DNA of 64,000 nt from Rhynchopus euleeides (GCA_963210315.1 OY723285.1:1-64000); one strand, 5' to 3'; shown: positions 1-9,556, counted from the first letter of the stretch. Notes: generated by a model not told the origin, from the letters alone. Numbers and translations: made by a program.

Positions 1-143
1 GTGAACCGGGCCAGGCTGGTCACAGAGCAGCTCCTAACCCCTGCAGTGGACAGTTCAAGGATCGCAGTGCAGAGCAGAGTGAGGAGTCCTCCAATTCAAC
101 AGCTCGAACTGGGGAGGCGACTTTTTTTTGCCTACTATACCCA

Positions 144-148
<5 letters not shown>

Positions 149-189
<41 letters not shown>
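149..189. repeat. (TA)n microsatellite downstream of U2
   Basis: Pure TA run of 41 bases, 67 bases beyond the U2 3' end. Copies: 11089-11129 and 24677-24717 (41 bases), 34978-35028, 42694-42744, 51819-51869 and 63205-63255 (51 bases). The length separates units 1-3 from units 4-7. Confidence 0.97.
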
Positions 190-192
<3 letters not shown>

Positions 193-256
193 GGTATACA
201 CTGTATACACTGCATACTTGTTGTTCTCTTGTCTCTGTGTATATAAAAACATAGGT

Positions 257-445
257 GGGTGTGCCACTCCTGGATGTTGTGCAGCTCCAGGGCAACACGT
301 GTGAATGGACCAGGTTGCCCTGGCGACCCATCACCCCGTTGAGAAATTGCGTTAATATCGTTCAGTACACAAGGTACTGTATCAGATATTAAGCTGATAA
401 GAACAGATAATACACTTGATCTTAGCCAAAAGGCCGAGAAGGTAT
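257..445 (-). ncRNA. U2: U2 snRNA
   Basis: U2 pairs with the intron branch site and, with U6, forms the catalytic core of the spliceosome; in euglenozoans it serves both cis- and trans-splicing. On the minus strand the RNA starts ATACCTTCTCGGCC and carries the near-universal 5' core TTTTGGCTAAGATCAAGTGT and ATCTGTTCTTATCAG. A perfect hairpin CAGTAC/GTACTG (stem IIa position) follows, then an Sm-like site AATTTCTC and 3' stem-loops ending GGCACACCC. Length about 189 nt, as in other eukaryotes. The branch-site recognition segment reads GTATTA instead of the usual GTAGTA. The 5' end is set by homology and by GGGGC just upstream; the 3' end may be off by a few bases. Confidence 0.97.
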
Positions 446-480
446 GCCCCTATTAAGAAACCGTTGCTTAGGGGATGTAC
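446..480 (-). promoter_or_regulatory. U2 promoter with PSE-like element
   Basis: Minus strand: CTAAGCAACGGTT (459-471), then TTCTTAATAGGGGC ending at the U2 5' end. The same arrangement precedes U1, U3, U4 and U5. Copies lie 1-26 bases beyond the 5' end of each U2 at 11385, 24973, 35284, 43000, 52125 and 63511. Function is inferred from recurrence before five unrelated genes. Confidence 0.8.
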
Positions 481-811
481 AGCCGCCACTCCATATCTCA
501 GGACCCACACCCCAGTATGTATACTGTATATATATTAGGGGGAACTCAAACCCCCAACTGGGCTTGTACACTGCTACCATAATATGCTACCTCAGCAGTG
601 CAGTCCTGGGTATGTGGTGAAACAGGGGTAAGATTCTTCGGCTGTAAGCTTGTAGCCTCTTCAGCCTGAAGGCTTGCCTCTTAGTTTTTTTGACAGGTGG
701 TGAGCCATAGTAACAAGGGTGTGTACTCTCCAACACTGGTGAATACTCAGGTTACTCTGTGCAATAGGTGAAAATACTGCAAAGTGTCACTTAGCCTCTA
801 TTTGTAAGGGC
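481..811. other. U2-SL(+) intergenic spacer
   Basis: Gene-free stretch between the divergent U2 and SL(+) genes. The last part, from about 752 (GGTTACTCTGTGCAATAGGTG), is the SL promoter region. A short inverted repeat AGCCT...AGGCT lies near 655-675. I see no further gene in it. Confidence 0.6.
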
Positions 812-926
812 AACCAACGATTTCTTAAGCTACAGTTTCTGTACTTCATTGGTATGGACTGACTCTGAAAAGAGACCCAAAACTGACAGAACTCCTCCTG
901 GGATACCAATCCTGAGAGGAGATATT
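812..926 (+). ncRNA. SL: SL RNA, plus-strand type a
   Basis: Spliced-leader RNA gene with exon at 812-851 identical to that of the minus-strand genes and donor TTG|GTATGG. The intron differs: after CTGACTCT the loop is GAAA and the main hairpin is CTCCTC...GAGGAG around GGGAT/ATCC, against TTTCCC...GGGAAA in the minus genes. Pairing is kept although the bases differ, which argues for a functional RNA. Upstream GGTTACTCTG...CTGCAAAGT...TTAGCC...AAGGGC matches the SL promoter. It converges on U6 with about 28 bases between them. The 3' end is approximate. Confidence 0.88.
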
Positions 927-950
927 TATTATAAAAAACAAAAATATGTG

Positions 951-958
951 AAAAAAAA
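951..958 (-). terminator. U6 polymerase III terminator
   Basis: Run of eight T on the minus strand directly at the U6 3' end. Present at all U6 copies. Confidence 0.85.
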
Positions 959-1059
959 GGTGATACTTTCTCGATTAATGCGTGTCATCCTTGCGCAGGG
1001 ACCATGCTAATCTTCTCTGTATCGATCCAATTTTGACGGATGTCCCATTTCTGGGCTCC
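955..1059 (-). ncRNA. U6: U6 snRNA
   Basis: U6 is the catalytic snRNA of the spliceosome. The minus strand reads GGAGCCCAGAAATGGGAC (5' hairpin), AAAATTGGATCGATACAGAG with the ACAGAGA box, AGATTAGCATGG with the AGC triad, then CCCTGCGCAAGGATGACACG. The RNA ends in ATCACC followed by eight T (951-958), a polymerase III terminator. Its GCGCAAGGAT is the exact complement of the U4 5' end in the same unit. About 105 nt; the 5' end is placed at the base of the 5' hairpin. Confidence 0.97.
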
Positions 1060-1124
1060 AAAATATAGGTACCTGTAACTTTGCAGCTATGGTATCATAT
1101 TCATTGCTTGGTCTGTATGTAAGG

Positions 1125-1157
1125 TTGCAGGTTTGACACAGATGCTCAAACCTGCAA
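1125..1157. repeat. 12-bp inverted repeat upstream of U6
   Basis: TTGCAGGTTTGA and its exact complement TCAAACCTGCAA flank a 9-base loop, 66-98 bases upstream of U6. The right arm plus flank (TCAAACCTGCAACTTG) nearly repeats TCAAACCTGCAAATTG downstream of U4 (10679-10694). It may be an upstream U6 promoter element. Copies at the same distance from every U6. Confidence 0.6.
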
Positions 1158-1571
1158 CTTGGGAACTGGACTGCTATACGATTATGGGTTGTGTGCCCCC
1201 AAGTTGGAGGTACCCATCTTGTAGGTGCTAAGTTGTTGTGCTACTTCTACCAAACAAATGCAACTCGCAATTTGCAAAATCATGCTGATTTATCAAATGC
1301 TTCCAAAATCTGCTTGCACGCAGGACCCAGTTGTGGGACCATGTGCGGACATATTTGGCCATTTGTGCGCTCGCACAGAATGACTTTCGACCCATGACGA
1401 GTCTGAAACTCAGGTTTTACCTCCGATTGCGTTCAGTCTTCAACACATAAATATTAGAACTTGGAGCATAACCAGCACACAACGCAACCACCTTTTTTTG
1501 TATGTATGGTCCAGTATACAGGGGGGTATGGGGTGGGATGCCTTTATGAATACAACTCTGAACTCCTTATT
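1158..1571. other. U6-5S intergenic spacer
   Basis: No tRNA, 7SL or other known RNA recognised on either strand. It contains a plus-strand T7 run near 1493-1499. A gene of an unfamiliar type cannot be excluded. Copies precede the first 5S in units 2, 3, 5 and 6. Confidence 0.4.
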
Positions 1572-1690
1572 GGATTCGGCCATACTCTGGTGAATACACC
1601 TCATCCCGCCTGATTTGAGAAGTTAAGCACCAGCAGGCCTGGATAGTACTGACGTGGGTGACCAGTTGGGAAGTCCGGGTGCTTGAATCC
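1572..1690 (+). rRNA. 5S rRNA: 5S rRNA
   Basis: 5S rRNA of the large ribosomal subunit, 119 nt. Termini GGATTC and GAATCC form helix I. Core GGCCATACTCTGGTGAATAC, then AAGTTAAGCACC (box A position), CTGGATAGTACTG (intermediate element) and GTGACCAGTTGGGAAGTCC (box C) give the internal polymerase III promoter. A T14 run at 1701-1714 is the likely terminator. It lies between U6 and a large palindrome, upstream of three SL(-) genes. Confidence 0.98.
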
Positions 1691-1700
1691 TAAAAAAAAC

Positions 1701-1714
1701 TTTTTTTTTTTTTT
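1701..1714 (+). terminator. 5S polymerase III terminator
   Basis: T14 run ten bases after the 5S 3' end. In tandem 5S copies of units 5 and 6 a T11-T17 run follows after five bases instead. Confidence 0.8.
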
Positions 1715-1749
1715 CAAAAAAACGTACCGATTTTCCACACCACCCAGGA

Positions 1750-3003
1750 GGCATTTTGAGTACCAAAATGGCACTACCAGACCCTGTCCGTGCCACTGGT
1801 ATTTTCGATTTTTTATGGGTCCTCAGCCATAATTGATAGAATTCAATGGACCGGAATTTTTCGATAAATTTTTTTTTTCTGAAAGATATAAAGCTCATGA
1901 CCCTACTACGTTTCACCCAAAAAAAATATACATATCGTCACGTACAGACACCGGTAGTATATTTTTTCGAAGGAATTTTTGGGAAATTTGTAGCAGTGTT
2001 GGTAGGAAACACACTTTCTCGTTTTTGGACAAACTCCAACTTTGGTGGTTCGAACACCCTGGGGGGGTCTATTTCGGGTGTCTCAAAAATGCGCGAGAGG
2101 TGGGGATATTGGGTCAGAGAGGAATCAAAACGTTGGTAGGGTACTGCCCAGCCACCACCAATTAAGTCGTTTTTGGTGTTCCAAAAAGTGTTTTTTGGCC
2201 ATTTTTGGACCTATTTTTGGGGTTTTGGCACCCCAAATCGGCCACTTTTTTGGACCCAGATATACCCGTTTCTGTACCAGAATCTGGGTGTGGAAAAAAA
2301 AAAAAAAAAAAAAAAAAAGTACCCACCCAGGTGGTCAACTTGCTTCCAACACACCTAGATTCCTTAGAAAACACCCCATGATTTCACCTCAATATGTACC
2401 TGGAGCTCCATACTGGGCCCTGGTGAGCTCACCAACAGTTTGCACCGTTTCTGACCCGAAATCTGGGTCAAAAACGGTGGTACCCGTCACACGGTGGGTC
2501 CCCAGCCATTTTCACAGAAATGCCATTTTTTAGGTGAAAATGGGCAAAAAACAGGGTTTTGGCCAAAAAAAACGACCTAATGGGTCCTGGCTGGGGACCC
2601 ATATTTGGACATTATATACCGTTTCACACCCAGTATCTGAACCATTCGCGCATTTTTGAGACACCCGATTTTGACCCACCCAGGGTGTTCGAACCACCCA
2701 AATTGGAGTTTTGTAAAAAAAAAAAAAAAAAAAAAAAGTGAGGTTTGAACCCACAGTGCTAAAAATACCCGAAAAATTCCTTTGAAAAAATATACTACCG
2801 ATGTCTGTACGTGACGATATGTACAAAAATTTTGGGCTAAACGTAGCAGGGTTATGAGCTTTATATCTTTCGAGAAAAAAAAAGTTTATCGAAAAATTCC
2901 GGTCAACTGCATTTCATCAATTATGGCTGGGTACCCATGGAAAACCGAAAATTTTGGTGGCACGTACAGGGTCTGGTAGTGCCATTTTGGTACTCAGAAT
3001 CAA
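1750..3003. repeat. ~1.25 kb imperfect palindrome after 5S
   Basis: The left arm (from TACCAAAATGGCACTACCAG at 1761) is repeated inverted in the right arm (to 2994), centre near 2377. By eye about four-fifths of arm positions match, for example TCTCAAAAATGCGCGA on the left and its complement at about 2650-2665. Long A runs sit near 2295 and 2716. No coding potential recognised. It could be a fold-back or MITE-like element fixed in the unit. Confidence 0.75.
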
Positions 3004-3121
3004 CCCAGATGTCAGCAGAAGTGGGAGGAAATCAGGTACTGAAAATTGGGTGCAATTTAACACTTTTTGGTGTTTTTTAGTGTTTTTAGTGGTTTTCCAC
3101 ATATTTTTTTGGGTCAGATAT

Positions 3122-3236
3122 AAATATTTCCCCCAGGATTGTCAATCCCAAGGGAAAACTGTCAGTTTTGGTACTCTATTCAGAGTCAGTCCATACCAAT
3201 GAAGTACAGAAACTGTAGCTTAAGAAATCGTTGGTT
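3122..3236 (-). ncRNA. SL: SL RNA (reference minus copy)
   Basis: Donor of the capped leader that is trans-spliced onto mRNAs. On the minus strand the exon (3197-3236, 40 bases counted from AACC) ends CAGTTTCTGTACTTCATTG before donor GTATGG. The intron folds as ACTCTgaatAGAGT, then TTTCCC..GGGATT/AATCC..GGGAAA, followed by an Sm-like AAATTTTTA (here AAATATTTA). Upstream: GGGC at -1, TTAGCC near -20, GCAAAGT near -30, and AACCAACGATTTC at -66 to -78. Used below: intron V1 = ACCAAAACTGACAG; V2 = ACCAAAAATGACAG; V3 = GCCAAAACTG. Distal element E1 = CAACCAACGATTTCTGG; E2 = CAACCCACGATTTTCTGG; E3 = CAACCCACAAATTCTGG; E4 = AACCAACGGTTCCTGG. This copy: V1, E1. Ends inferred, 3' end +/-5. Confidence 0.95.
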
Positions 3237-3491
3237 GCCCTTGTAAATGGAGGCTAATTGCGACTTTGCAGCATTTTCACCTATTGTGCAGAGTAACCCC
3301 AGAAATCGTTGGTTGCCCATTCAGAATGTGGGCTCTGGTGTGAACATGTGGTGCATTTTGGGACCCAGAATCAGCCCAGATATGAGTTGAAATATGGGAA
3401 AATCAGGTACTGGAAATTGGGTGCAATTTAACACTTGTCAGTGTTTTTGTGTTTTTTAGTGGTTTTCTACAGAATTTTTTTGTTCAGATAT

Positions 3492-3606
3492 AAAAATTTC
3501 CCCCAGGATTGTCAATCCCAAGGGAAAACTGTCAGTTTTGGTACTCTATTCAGAGTCAGTCCATACCAATGAAGTACAGAAACTGTAGCTTAAGAAATCG
3601 TTGGTT
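3492..3606 (-). ncRNA. SL: SL RNA
   Basis: V1 intron, E1 upstream; 370 bases from the previous copy. Confidence 0.94.
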
Positions 3607-3861
3607 GCCCTTGTAAATGGAGGCTAATTGCGACTTTGCAGCATTTTCACCTATTCTGCAGAGTAACCCCAGAAATCGTTGGTTGCCCATTCAGAATGTG
3701 GGCTCTGGTGTGAACATGTGGTGCATTTTGGGACCCAGAATCAGCCCAGATATGAGTTGAAATATGGGAAAATCAGGTACTGGAAATTGGGTGCAATTTA
3801 ACACTTGTCAGTGTTTTTGTGTTTTTCAGTGGTTTTCTACAGAATTTTTTTGTTCAGATAT

Positions 3862-3976
3862 AAAAATTTCCCCCAGGATTGTCAATCCCAAGGGAAAACT
3901 GTCAGTTTTGGTACTCTATTCAGAGTCAGTCCATACCAATGAAGTACAGAAACTGTAGCTTAAGAAATCGTTGGTT
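3862..3976 (-). ncRNA. SL: SL RNA
   Basis: V1 intron, E1 upstream; transcribed away from the 5S at 4219, to which its promoter lies closest. Confidence 0.94.
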
Positions 3977-4218
3977 GCCCTTGTAAATGGAGGCTAATTG
4001 CGACTTTGCAGCATTTTCACCTATTGTGCAGAGTAACCCCAGAAATCGTTGGTTGCCCATTCAGAATGTGGGCTCTGGTGTGAACATGTGGTGAATTTTG
4101 GGACCCAGAATCGGGTTTACAATTTTTTTTTTGGGACCCATATTTTTTGGTGTAGACCAGGGGTAAAGGGGAAAATGGGGTGGGCTGCCTTTCTGATTAC
4201 AATTCCGAACTCCTTATT

Positions 4219-4337
4219 GGATTCGGCCATACTCTGGTGAATACACCTCATCCCGCCTGATTTGAGAAGTTAAGCACCAGCAGGCCTGGATAGTACTGAC
4301 GTGGGTGACCAGTTGGGAAGTCCGGGTGCTTGAATCC
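4219..4337 (+). rRNA. 5S rRNA: 5S rRNA
   Basis: Same 119 bases as at 1572. Its 5' flank (GGGACCCAGAATCGGGTTTAC, then a T run) replaces the body of an SL spacer, so this 5S and its palindrome appear inserted between SL genes. Confidence 0.98.
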
Positions 4338-4396
4338 TAAAAAAAACTTTTTTTTTTTTTTCAAAAAAACGTACCGATTTTCCACACCACCCAGGA

Positions 4397-5649
4397 GGCA
4401 TTTTGAGTACCAAAATGGCACTACCAGACCCTGTCCGTGCCACTGGTATTTTCGATTTTTTATGGGTCCTCAGCCATAATTGGTAGAATTCAATGGACCG
4501 GAATTTTTCGATAAAATTTTTTTTTCTGAAAGATATAAAGCTCATGACCCTACTACGTTTCACCCAAAAAAAATATACATATCGTCACGTACAGACACCG
4601 GTAGTATATTTTTTCGAAGGAATTTTTGGGAAATTTGTAGCAGTGTTGGTAGGAAACACACTTTCTCGTTTTTGGACAAACTCCAACTTTGGTGGTTCGA
4701 ACACCCTGGGGGGGTCTATTTCGGGTGTCTCAAAAATGCGCGAGAGGTGGGGATATTGGGTCAGAGAGGAATCAAAACGTTGGTAGGGTACTGCCCAGCC
4801 ACCACCAATTAAGTCGTTTTTGGTGTTCCAAAAAGTGTTTTTTGGCCATTTTTGGACCTATTTTTGGGGTTTTGGCACCCCAAATCGGCCACTTTTTTGG
4901 ACCCAGATATACCCGTTTCTGTACCAGAATCTGGGTGTGGAAAAAAAAAAAAAAAAAAAAAAAAGTACCCACCCAGGTGGTCAACTTGCTTCCAACACAC
5001 CTAGATTCCTTAGAAAACACCCCATGATTTCACCTCAATATGTACCTGGAGCTCCATACTGGGCCCTGGTGAGCTCACCAACAGTTTGCACCGTTTCTGA
5101 CCCGAAATCTGGGTCAAAAACGGTGGTACCCGTCACACGGTGGGTCCCCAGCCATTTTCACAGAAATGCCATTTTTTAGGTGAAAATGGGCAAAAAACAG
5201 GGTTTTGGCCAAAAAAAACGACCTAATGGGTCCTGGCTGGGGACCCATATTTGGACATTATATACCGTTTCACACCCAGTATCTGAACCATTCGCGCATT
5301 TTTGAGACACCCGATTTTGACCCACCCAGGGTGTTCGAACCACCCAAATTGGAGTTTTGTAAAAAAAAAAAAAAAAAAAAAAAGTGAGGTTTGAACCCAC
5401 AGTGCTAAAAATACCCGAAAAATTCCTTTGAAAAAATATACTACCGATGTCTGTACGTGACGATATGTACAAAAATTTTGGGCTAAACGTAGCAGGGTTA
5501 TGAGCTTTATATCTTTCGAGAAAAAAAAAGTTTATCGAAAAATTCCGGTCAACTGCATTTCATCAATTATGGCTGGGTACCCATGGAAAACCGAAAATTT
5601 TGGTGGCACGTACAGGGTCTGGTAGTGCCATTTTGGTACTCAGAATCAA
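4397..5649. repeat. Palindrome after 5S, copy 2
   Basis: Near-identical to 1750-3003. Confidence 0.75.
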
Positions 5650-5767
5650 CCCAGATGTCAGCAGAAGTGGGAGGAAATCAGGTACTGAAAATTGGGTGCA
5701 ATTTAACACTTTTTGGTGTTTTTTAGTGTTTTTAGTGGTTTTCCACATATTTTTTTGGGTCAGATAT

Positions 5768-5882
5768 AAAAATTTCCCCCAGGATTGTCAATCCCAAGGG
5801 AAAACTGTCAGTTTTGGTACTCTATTCAGAGTCAGTCCATACCAATGAAGTACAGAAACTGTAGCTTAAGAAATCGTTGGTT
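5768..5882 (-). ncRNA. SL: SL RNA
   Basis: V1, E1. Confidence 0.94.
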
Positions 5883-6137
5883 GCCCTTGTAAATGGAGGC
5901 TAATTGCGACTTTGCAGCATTTTCACCTATTGTGCAGAGTAACCCCAGAAATCGTTGGTTGCCCATTCAGAATGTGGGCTCTGGTGTGAACATGTGGTGA
6001 ATTTTGGGACCCAGAATCAGCCCAGATATGAGTTGAAATATGGGAAAATCAGGTACTGGAAATTGGGTGCAATTTAACACTTGTCAGTGTTTTTGTGTTT
6101 TTCAGTGGTTTTCTACAGAATTTTTTTGTTCAGATAT

Positions 6138-6252
6138 AAAAATTTCCCCCAGGATTGTCAATCCCAAGGGAAAACTGTCAGTTTTGGTACTCTATTCAGA
6201 GTCAGTCCATACCAATGAAGTACAGAAACTGTAGCTTAAGAAATCGTTGGTT
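6138..6252 (-). ncRNA. SL: SL RNA
   Basis: V1, E1. Confidence 0.94.
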
Positions 6253-6507
6253 GCCCTTGTAAATGGAGGCTAATTGCGACTTTGCAGCATTTTCACCTAT
6301 TGTGCAGAGTAACCCCAGAAATCGTTGGTTGCCCATTCAGAATGTGGGCTCTGGTGTGAACATGTGGTGCATTTTGGGACCCAGAATCAGCCCAGATATG
6401 AGTTGAAATATGGGAAAATCAGGTACTGGAAATTGGGTGCAATTTAACACTTGTCAGTGTTTTTGTGTTTTTTAGTGGTTTTCTACAGAATTTTTTTGTT
6501 CAGATAT

Positions 6508-6622
6508 AAAAATTTCCCCCAGGATTGTCAATCCCAAGGGAAAACTGTCAGTTTTGGTACTCTATTCAGAGTCAGTCCATACCAATGAAGTACAGAAACT
6601 GTAGCTTAAGAAATCGTTGGTT
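6508..6622 (-). ncRNA. SL: SL RNA
   Basis: V1, E1. Confidence 0.94.
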
Positions 6623-6877
6623 GCCCTTGTAAATGGAGGCTAATTGCGACTTTGCAGCATTTTCACCTATTCTGCAGAGTAACCCCAGAAATCGTTGGTT
6701 GCCCATTCAGAATGTGGGCTCTGGTGTGAACATGTGGTGCATTTTGGGACCCAGAATCAGCCCAGATATGAGTTGAAATATGGGAAAATCAGGTACTGGA
6801 AATTGGGTGCAATTTAACACTTGTCAGTGTTTTTGTGTTTTTTAGTGGTTTTCTACAGAATTTTTTTGTTCAGATAT

Positions 6878-6992
6878 AAAAATTTCCCCCAGGATTGTCA
6901 ATCCCAAGGGAAAACTGTCAGTTTTGGTACTCTATTCAGAGTCAGTCCATACCAATGAAGTACAGAAACTGTAGCTTAAGAAATCGTTGGTT
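6878..6992 (-). ncRNA. SL: SL RNA
   Basis: V1, but the distal element is the altered E2 form. Confidence 0.93.
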
Positions 6993-7258
6993 GCCCTTGT
7001 AAATGGAGGCTAATTGCGACTTTGCAGCATTTCCACCTATTGCACAGAGTAACCCAGAAAATCGTGGGTTGCCCATTCAGAATGTGGGCTCTGGTGTGAA
7101 TGTGTGGTGCATTTTGGCACCCAGAATGAACCCAGATATCTGCAGAAATATGGGAGAACTGGGTACTGGAAATTGGGTGCAATTTAGTGCTTTGTAGGGG
7201 GTTTGTATGTTTTTAACATTTTTTAGTGGCTTTCCACATATTCTTGTTGTTCAGGTAT

Positions 7259-7373
7259 AAAAATTTCCCCCAGGATTGTCAATCCCAAGGGAAAACTGTC
7301 AGTTTTGGCACTCTATTCAGAGTCAGTCCATACCAATGAAGTACAGAAACTGTAGCTTAAGAAATCGTTGGTT
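7259..7373 (-). ncRNA. SL: SL RNA, first of the run
   Basis: V3 intron. Its distal element E4 (7441-7451, AACCAACGGTT on the minus strand) is identical to the core of the snRNA promoter motif, 68-78 bases upstream. The promoter mid-section differs from other copies (GGTTTTGGGGCAAAGT). Confidence 0.93.
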
Positions 7374-9437
7374 GCCCTTGTAAACGGAGGCTAATTGTCA
7401 CTTTGCCCCAAAACCAGCTATTCTGCAGAGTAGACCCAGGAACCGTTGGTTTCGTATTCAGAATCTGGGGTGTGACGGGACCAGTACCGGGTTTGAACCA
7501 CCCACACAGCATCTGTGACCCCAACATATGCTACCCCGTTCCACCCCCAGATTCTGGCCTTGATACGGTGCCAGTACATATGGGGTGACACCTCTGCCTG
7601 GGTGTGTGAAACTTGCCTGTTTTCAATTTTGGGCCCATTTGGACCCATTTTTTTCAGGCCATTTTCCAGCACCTAGGGTGTGAAAATATGGCCGCACAGC
7701 GAGATCCGGGTTTGAAAACGGCCCAGGGAGCTCCTTTGTACCCGATTTCAACCGATAGAAATGTAAAATGTGCACACAGGGGGTCCCAGATGGTAAAAAT
7801 CACCCCCAAAAACAGGGCCCCATTTTTCAGGGTGTTTTTTCCCCTTTGCGAAAAAAGTTTTCTGTGCTGATCTGGGGTGGAATTCCAGCACCACCGTGTG
7901 TTCCCCGTCACTGGAGGGATAAATGCGGTCCGGTGGAAATTTTCCGGAAATGCTGTCCCGATGCCTGAAATGGGTGAAAACATGTGATTATAGCCCAAAG
8001 TTCGGAAAAGTTGGTCAGCCAAAAAAAAATTCCCACACCTGTGCAAACCTCACGGCTGGCCTGGGATGTGAAACGAATCGTGATTCCAGGGCCCCTGCAT
8101 ATATGCACAGGCCCGAATTTCATCGATAGAAATACAAAATGTGCGCTGCGCAATGTTTAGAACCACTTTTTCTACCCGACAGCCTCCGGCATGCACCTGA
8201 AAAACCGACACTTTTTTCGAAGGTATTGTGGCCTTGAAAGTATGCAGAGCTCATTTCCGAGACTACTCTCTGAAGTGAAATTTGAACGGTCAGACCAGCG
8301 GAACCCAACGATGTAAGGTACGATCACATATCTGGCTAGGTTTACGTTTGAAATTCGGAAGAGAATTTTCTTGCATCGACCCGACAACAGGCAAAAACGA
8401 CCGACCTCATGGGGTCCTCTTCGGGGCTGAACACTGACGGATGGCCCCGGAAGCTGAACGAACTCGCCTTCCTGGGTGCACAAGGAGCGCCCATATGTGA
8501 AAAAACCTGGTAGAGCACCCAGGGTGCCGGTCTGGGAAGATTTCTGGGGTAATTTCAGCGAGATGCGCTGTTGCGCAACCGGTGGTGGTGACCTGATTTT
8601 TTGACCAAAAAACATGTTTTAAACATTTTTATCCGCCAGAACTGGCCTCCTAACCGGTCTGCGCATGATCTACAGAGCTCCAGAGGGCAAAAGAACCAAC
8701 TTTGTAACAGCAGGTTGACAGAGAAGCACCTCGGATCGCCTCTGTTTCATGCACCCACTTTTGCCCAAAAATCGACTCCCCAGCAGCGGGGTGCACAGTT
8801 CTTATGCAAGTAAATAATTAAAATCTCCGCCCCATGAACATCGAAAGCGAGGGTGGAAACGGCCAGGCACCCCATTGTCACGGTGCCATTTGTTCAAACC
8901 CGGAACACAGATTTTCCACCCCGAAACGCGGAACAGAATCGGACCACCCCGATTTCACCACATCCGGGGTAGGCAGAACAGAGGGCAGTAAAATATTCAG
9001 AACAGCACCCCAGGGTGAGAAAATGGGTTCAAACCCCCCCAAAACACCCACAGGACCAGAGTAAAAAAGGGTTGGGCACTTGTTTGGGGCCAGTTCATCA
9101 AACCCTGCTTCAGAAAGCCCCCAAATCTTGGGGGAAACAGGGTAGGGGACCCAACAGGAGGGATTTACTAGGAAAGTGGGGTTTTACCCATTTACACCAC
9201 CACAGCCTCAAACCAGCGTGAGGCACCGCCTTTCCAGGGCTCTCCCGATGATTTCAGGAGGCTTCCAACCCCTGGCACGCACCGAGATGGTGTTCTGGAT
9301 ATTTTTATGGCCACACTCCGGAATCTGCATCCCAGAACCTCAGAAATCTCAAGTATGAAAATCAACAGTTTCTGGGGTTACTCTGCACAATAGGTGAAAA
9401 TGCTGCAAAGTGGTACTTAGCCTCTATTTACAAGGGC
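7374..9437. other. 2 kb spacer without recognised genes
   Basis: Begins with the promoter of the SL gene at 7373 and ends with that of SL(+) at 9438. Between them I recognise no RNA or protein gene; reading frames up to 147 codons overlap on both strands and resemble nothing. Copies: 20962-23025, 38979-41042, 48104-50167, 59490-61553, differing at a handful of positions between left and right units. Confidence 0.6.
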
Positions 9438-9556
9438 AACCAACGATTTCTTAAGCTACAGTTTCTGTACTTCATTGGTATGGACTGACTCTGAAAAGAG
9501 ACCCAAAACTGACAGAATTTCCTCCTGGGATATCAATCCTGAGAGGAAAATTTTAT
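9438..9556 (+). ncRNA. SL: SL RNA, plus-strand type b
   Basis: Exon 9438-9477 identical to the other SL genes, donor GTATGG. Intron hairpin TTTCCTC...GAGGAAA with GGGAT/ATCC and an Sm-like AAAATTTTA. It differs from type a at 812 by paired changes in the stem. The promoter (GGTTACTCTGCACAATAGG, CTGCAAAGT, TTAGCC, AAGGGC) is intact. It lies upstream of and converges on U5. Confidence 0.88.

Noticed and set aside
1-334. Frames with long Tyr-Ile repeats
   Set aside because: Translation of the TA microsatellite and of U2 snRNA.
812-851. Dinoflagellate-type spliced leader and origin
   Set aside because: The dinoflagellate leader ending in TTTTGGCTCAAG is absent; the exon end is of kinetoplastid/diplonemid type.
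1158-1500. Divergent tRNA or 7SL gene beside U6, as in trypanosomes
   Set aside because: No cloverleaf, A/B box pair or 7SL domain could be recognised on either strand.
1623-2533. Reading frames of 97-163 codons across 5S and the palindrome
   Set aside because: They run through 5S rRNA and homopolymer A/T runs (poly-Lys, poly-Phe), so they are not genes.
3302-3317. Second AAATCGTTGGTTGCCC beside each SL gene, taken as an SL gene fragment
   Set aside because: Only the first 13-16 bases of the exon match and no donor or intron follows. Its fixed place at about -70 fits a promoter element better.
3122-7373. CRISPR-like array
   Set aside because: The period is about 370 bases with gene-length repeats and the organism is eukaryotic.
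8172-8615. 147-codon minus-strand reading frame in the 2 kb spacer, and its neighbours of 60-130 codons
   Set aside because: No motif, membrane segment or codon bias, overlapping frames on both strands; identical only because the whole unit is repeated.
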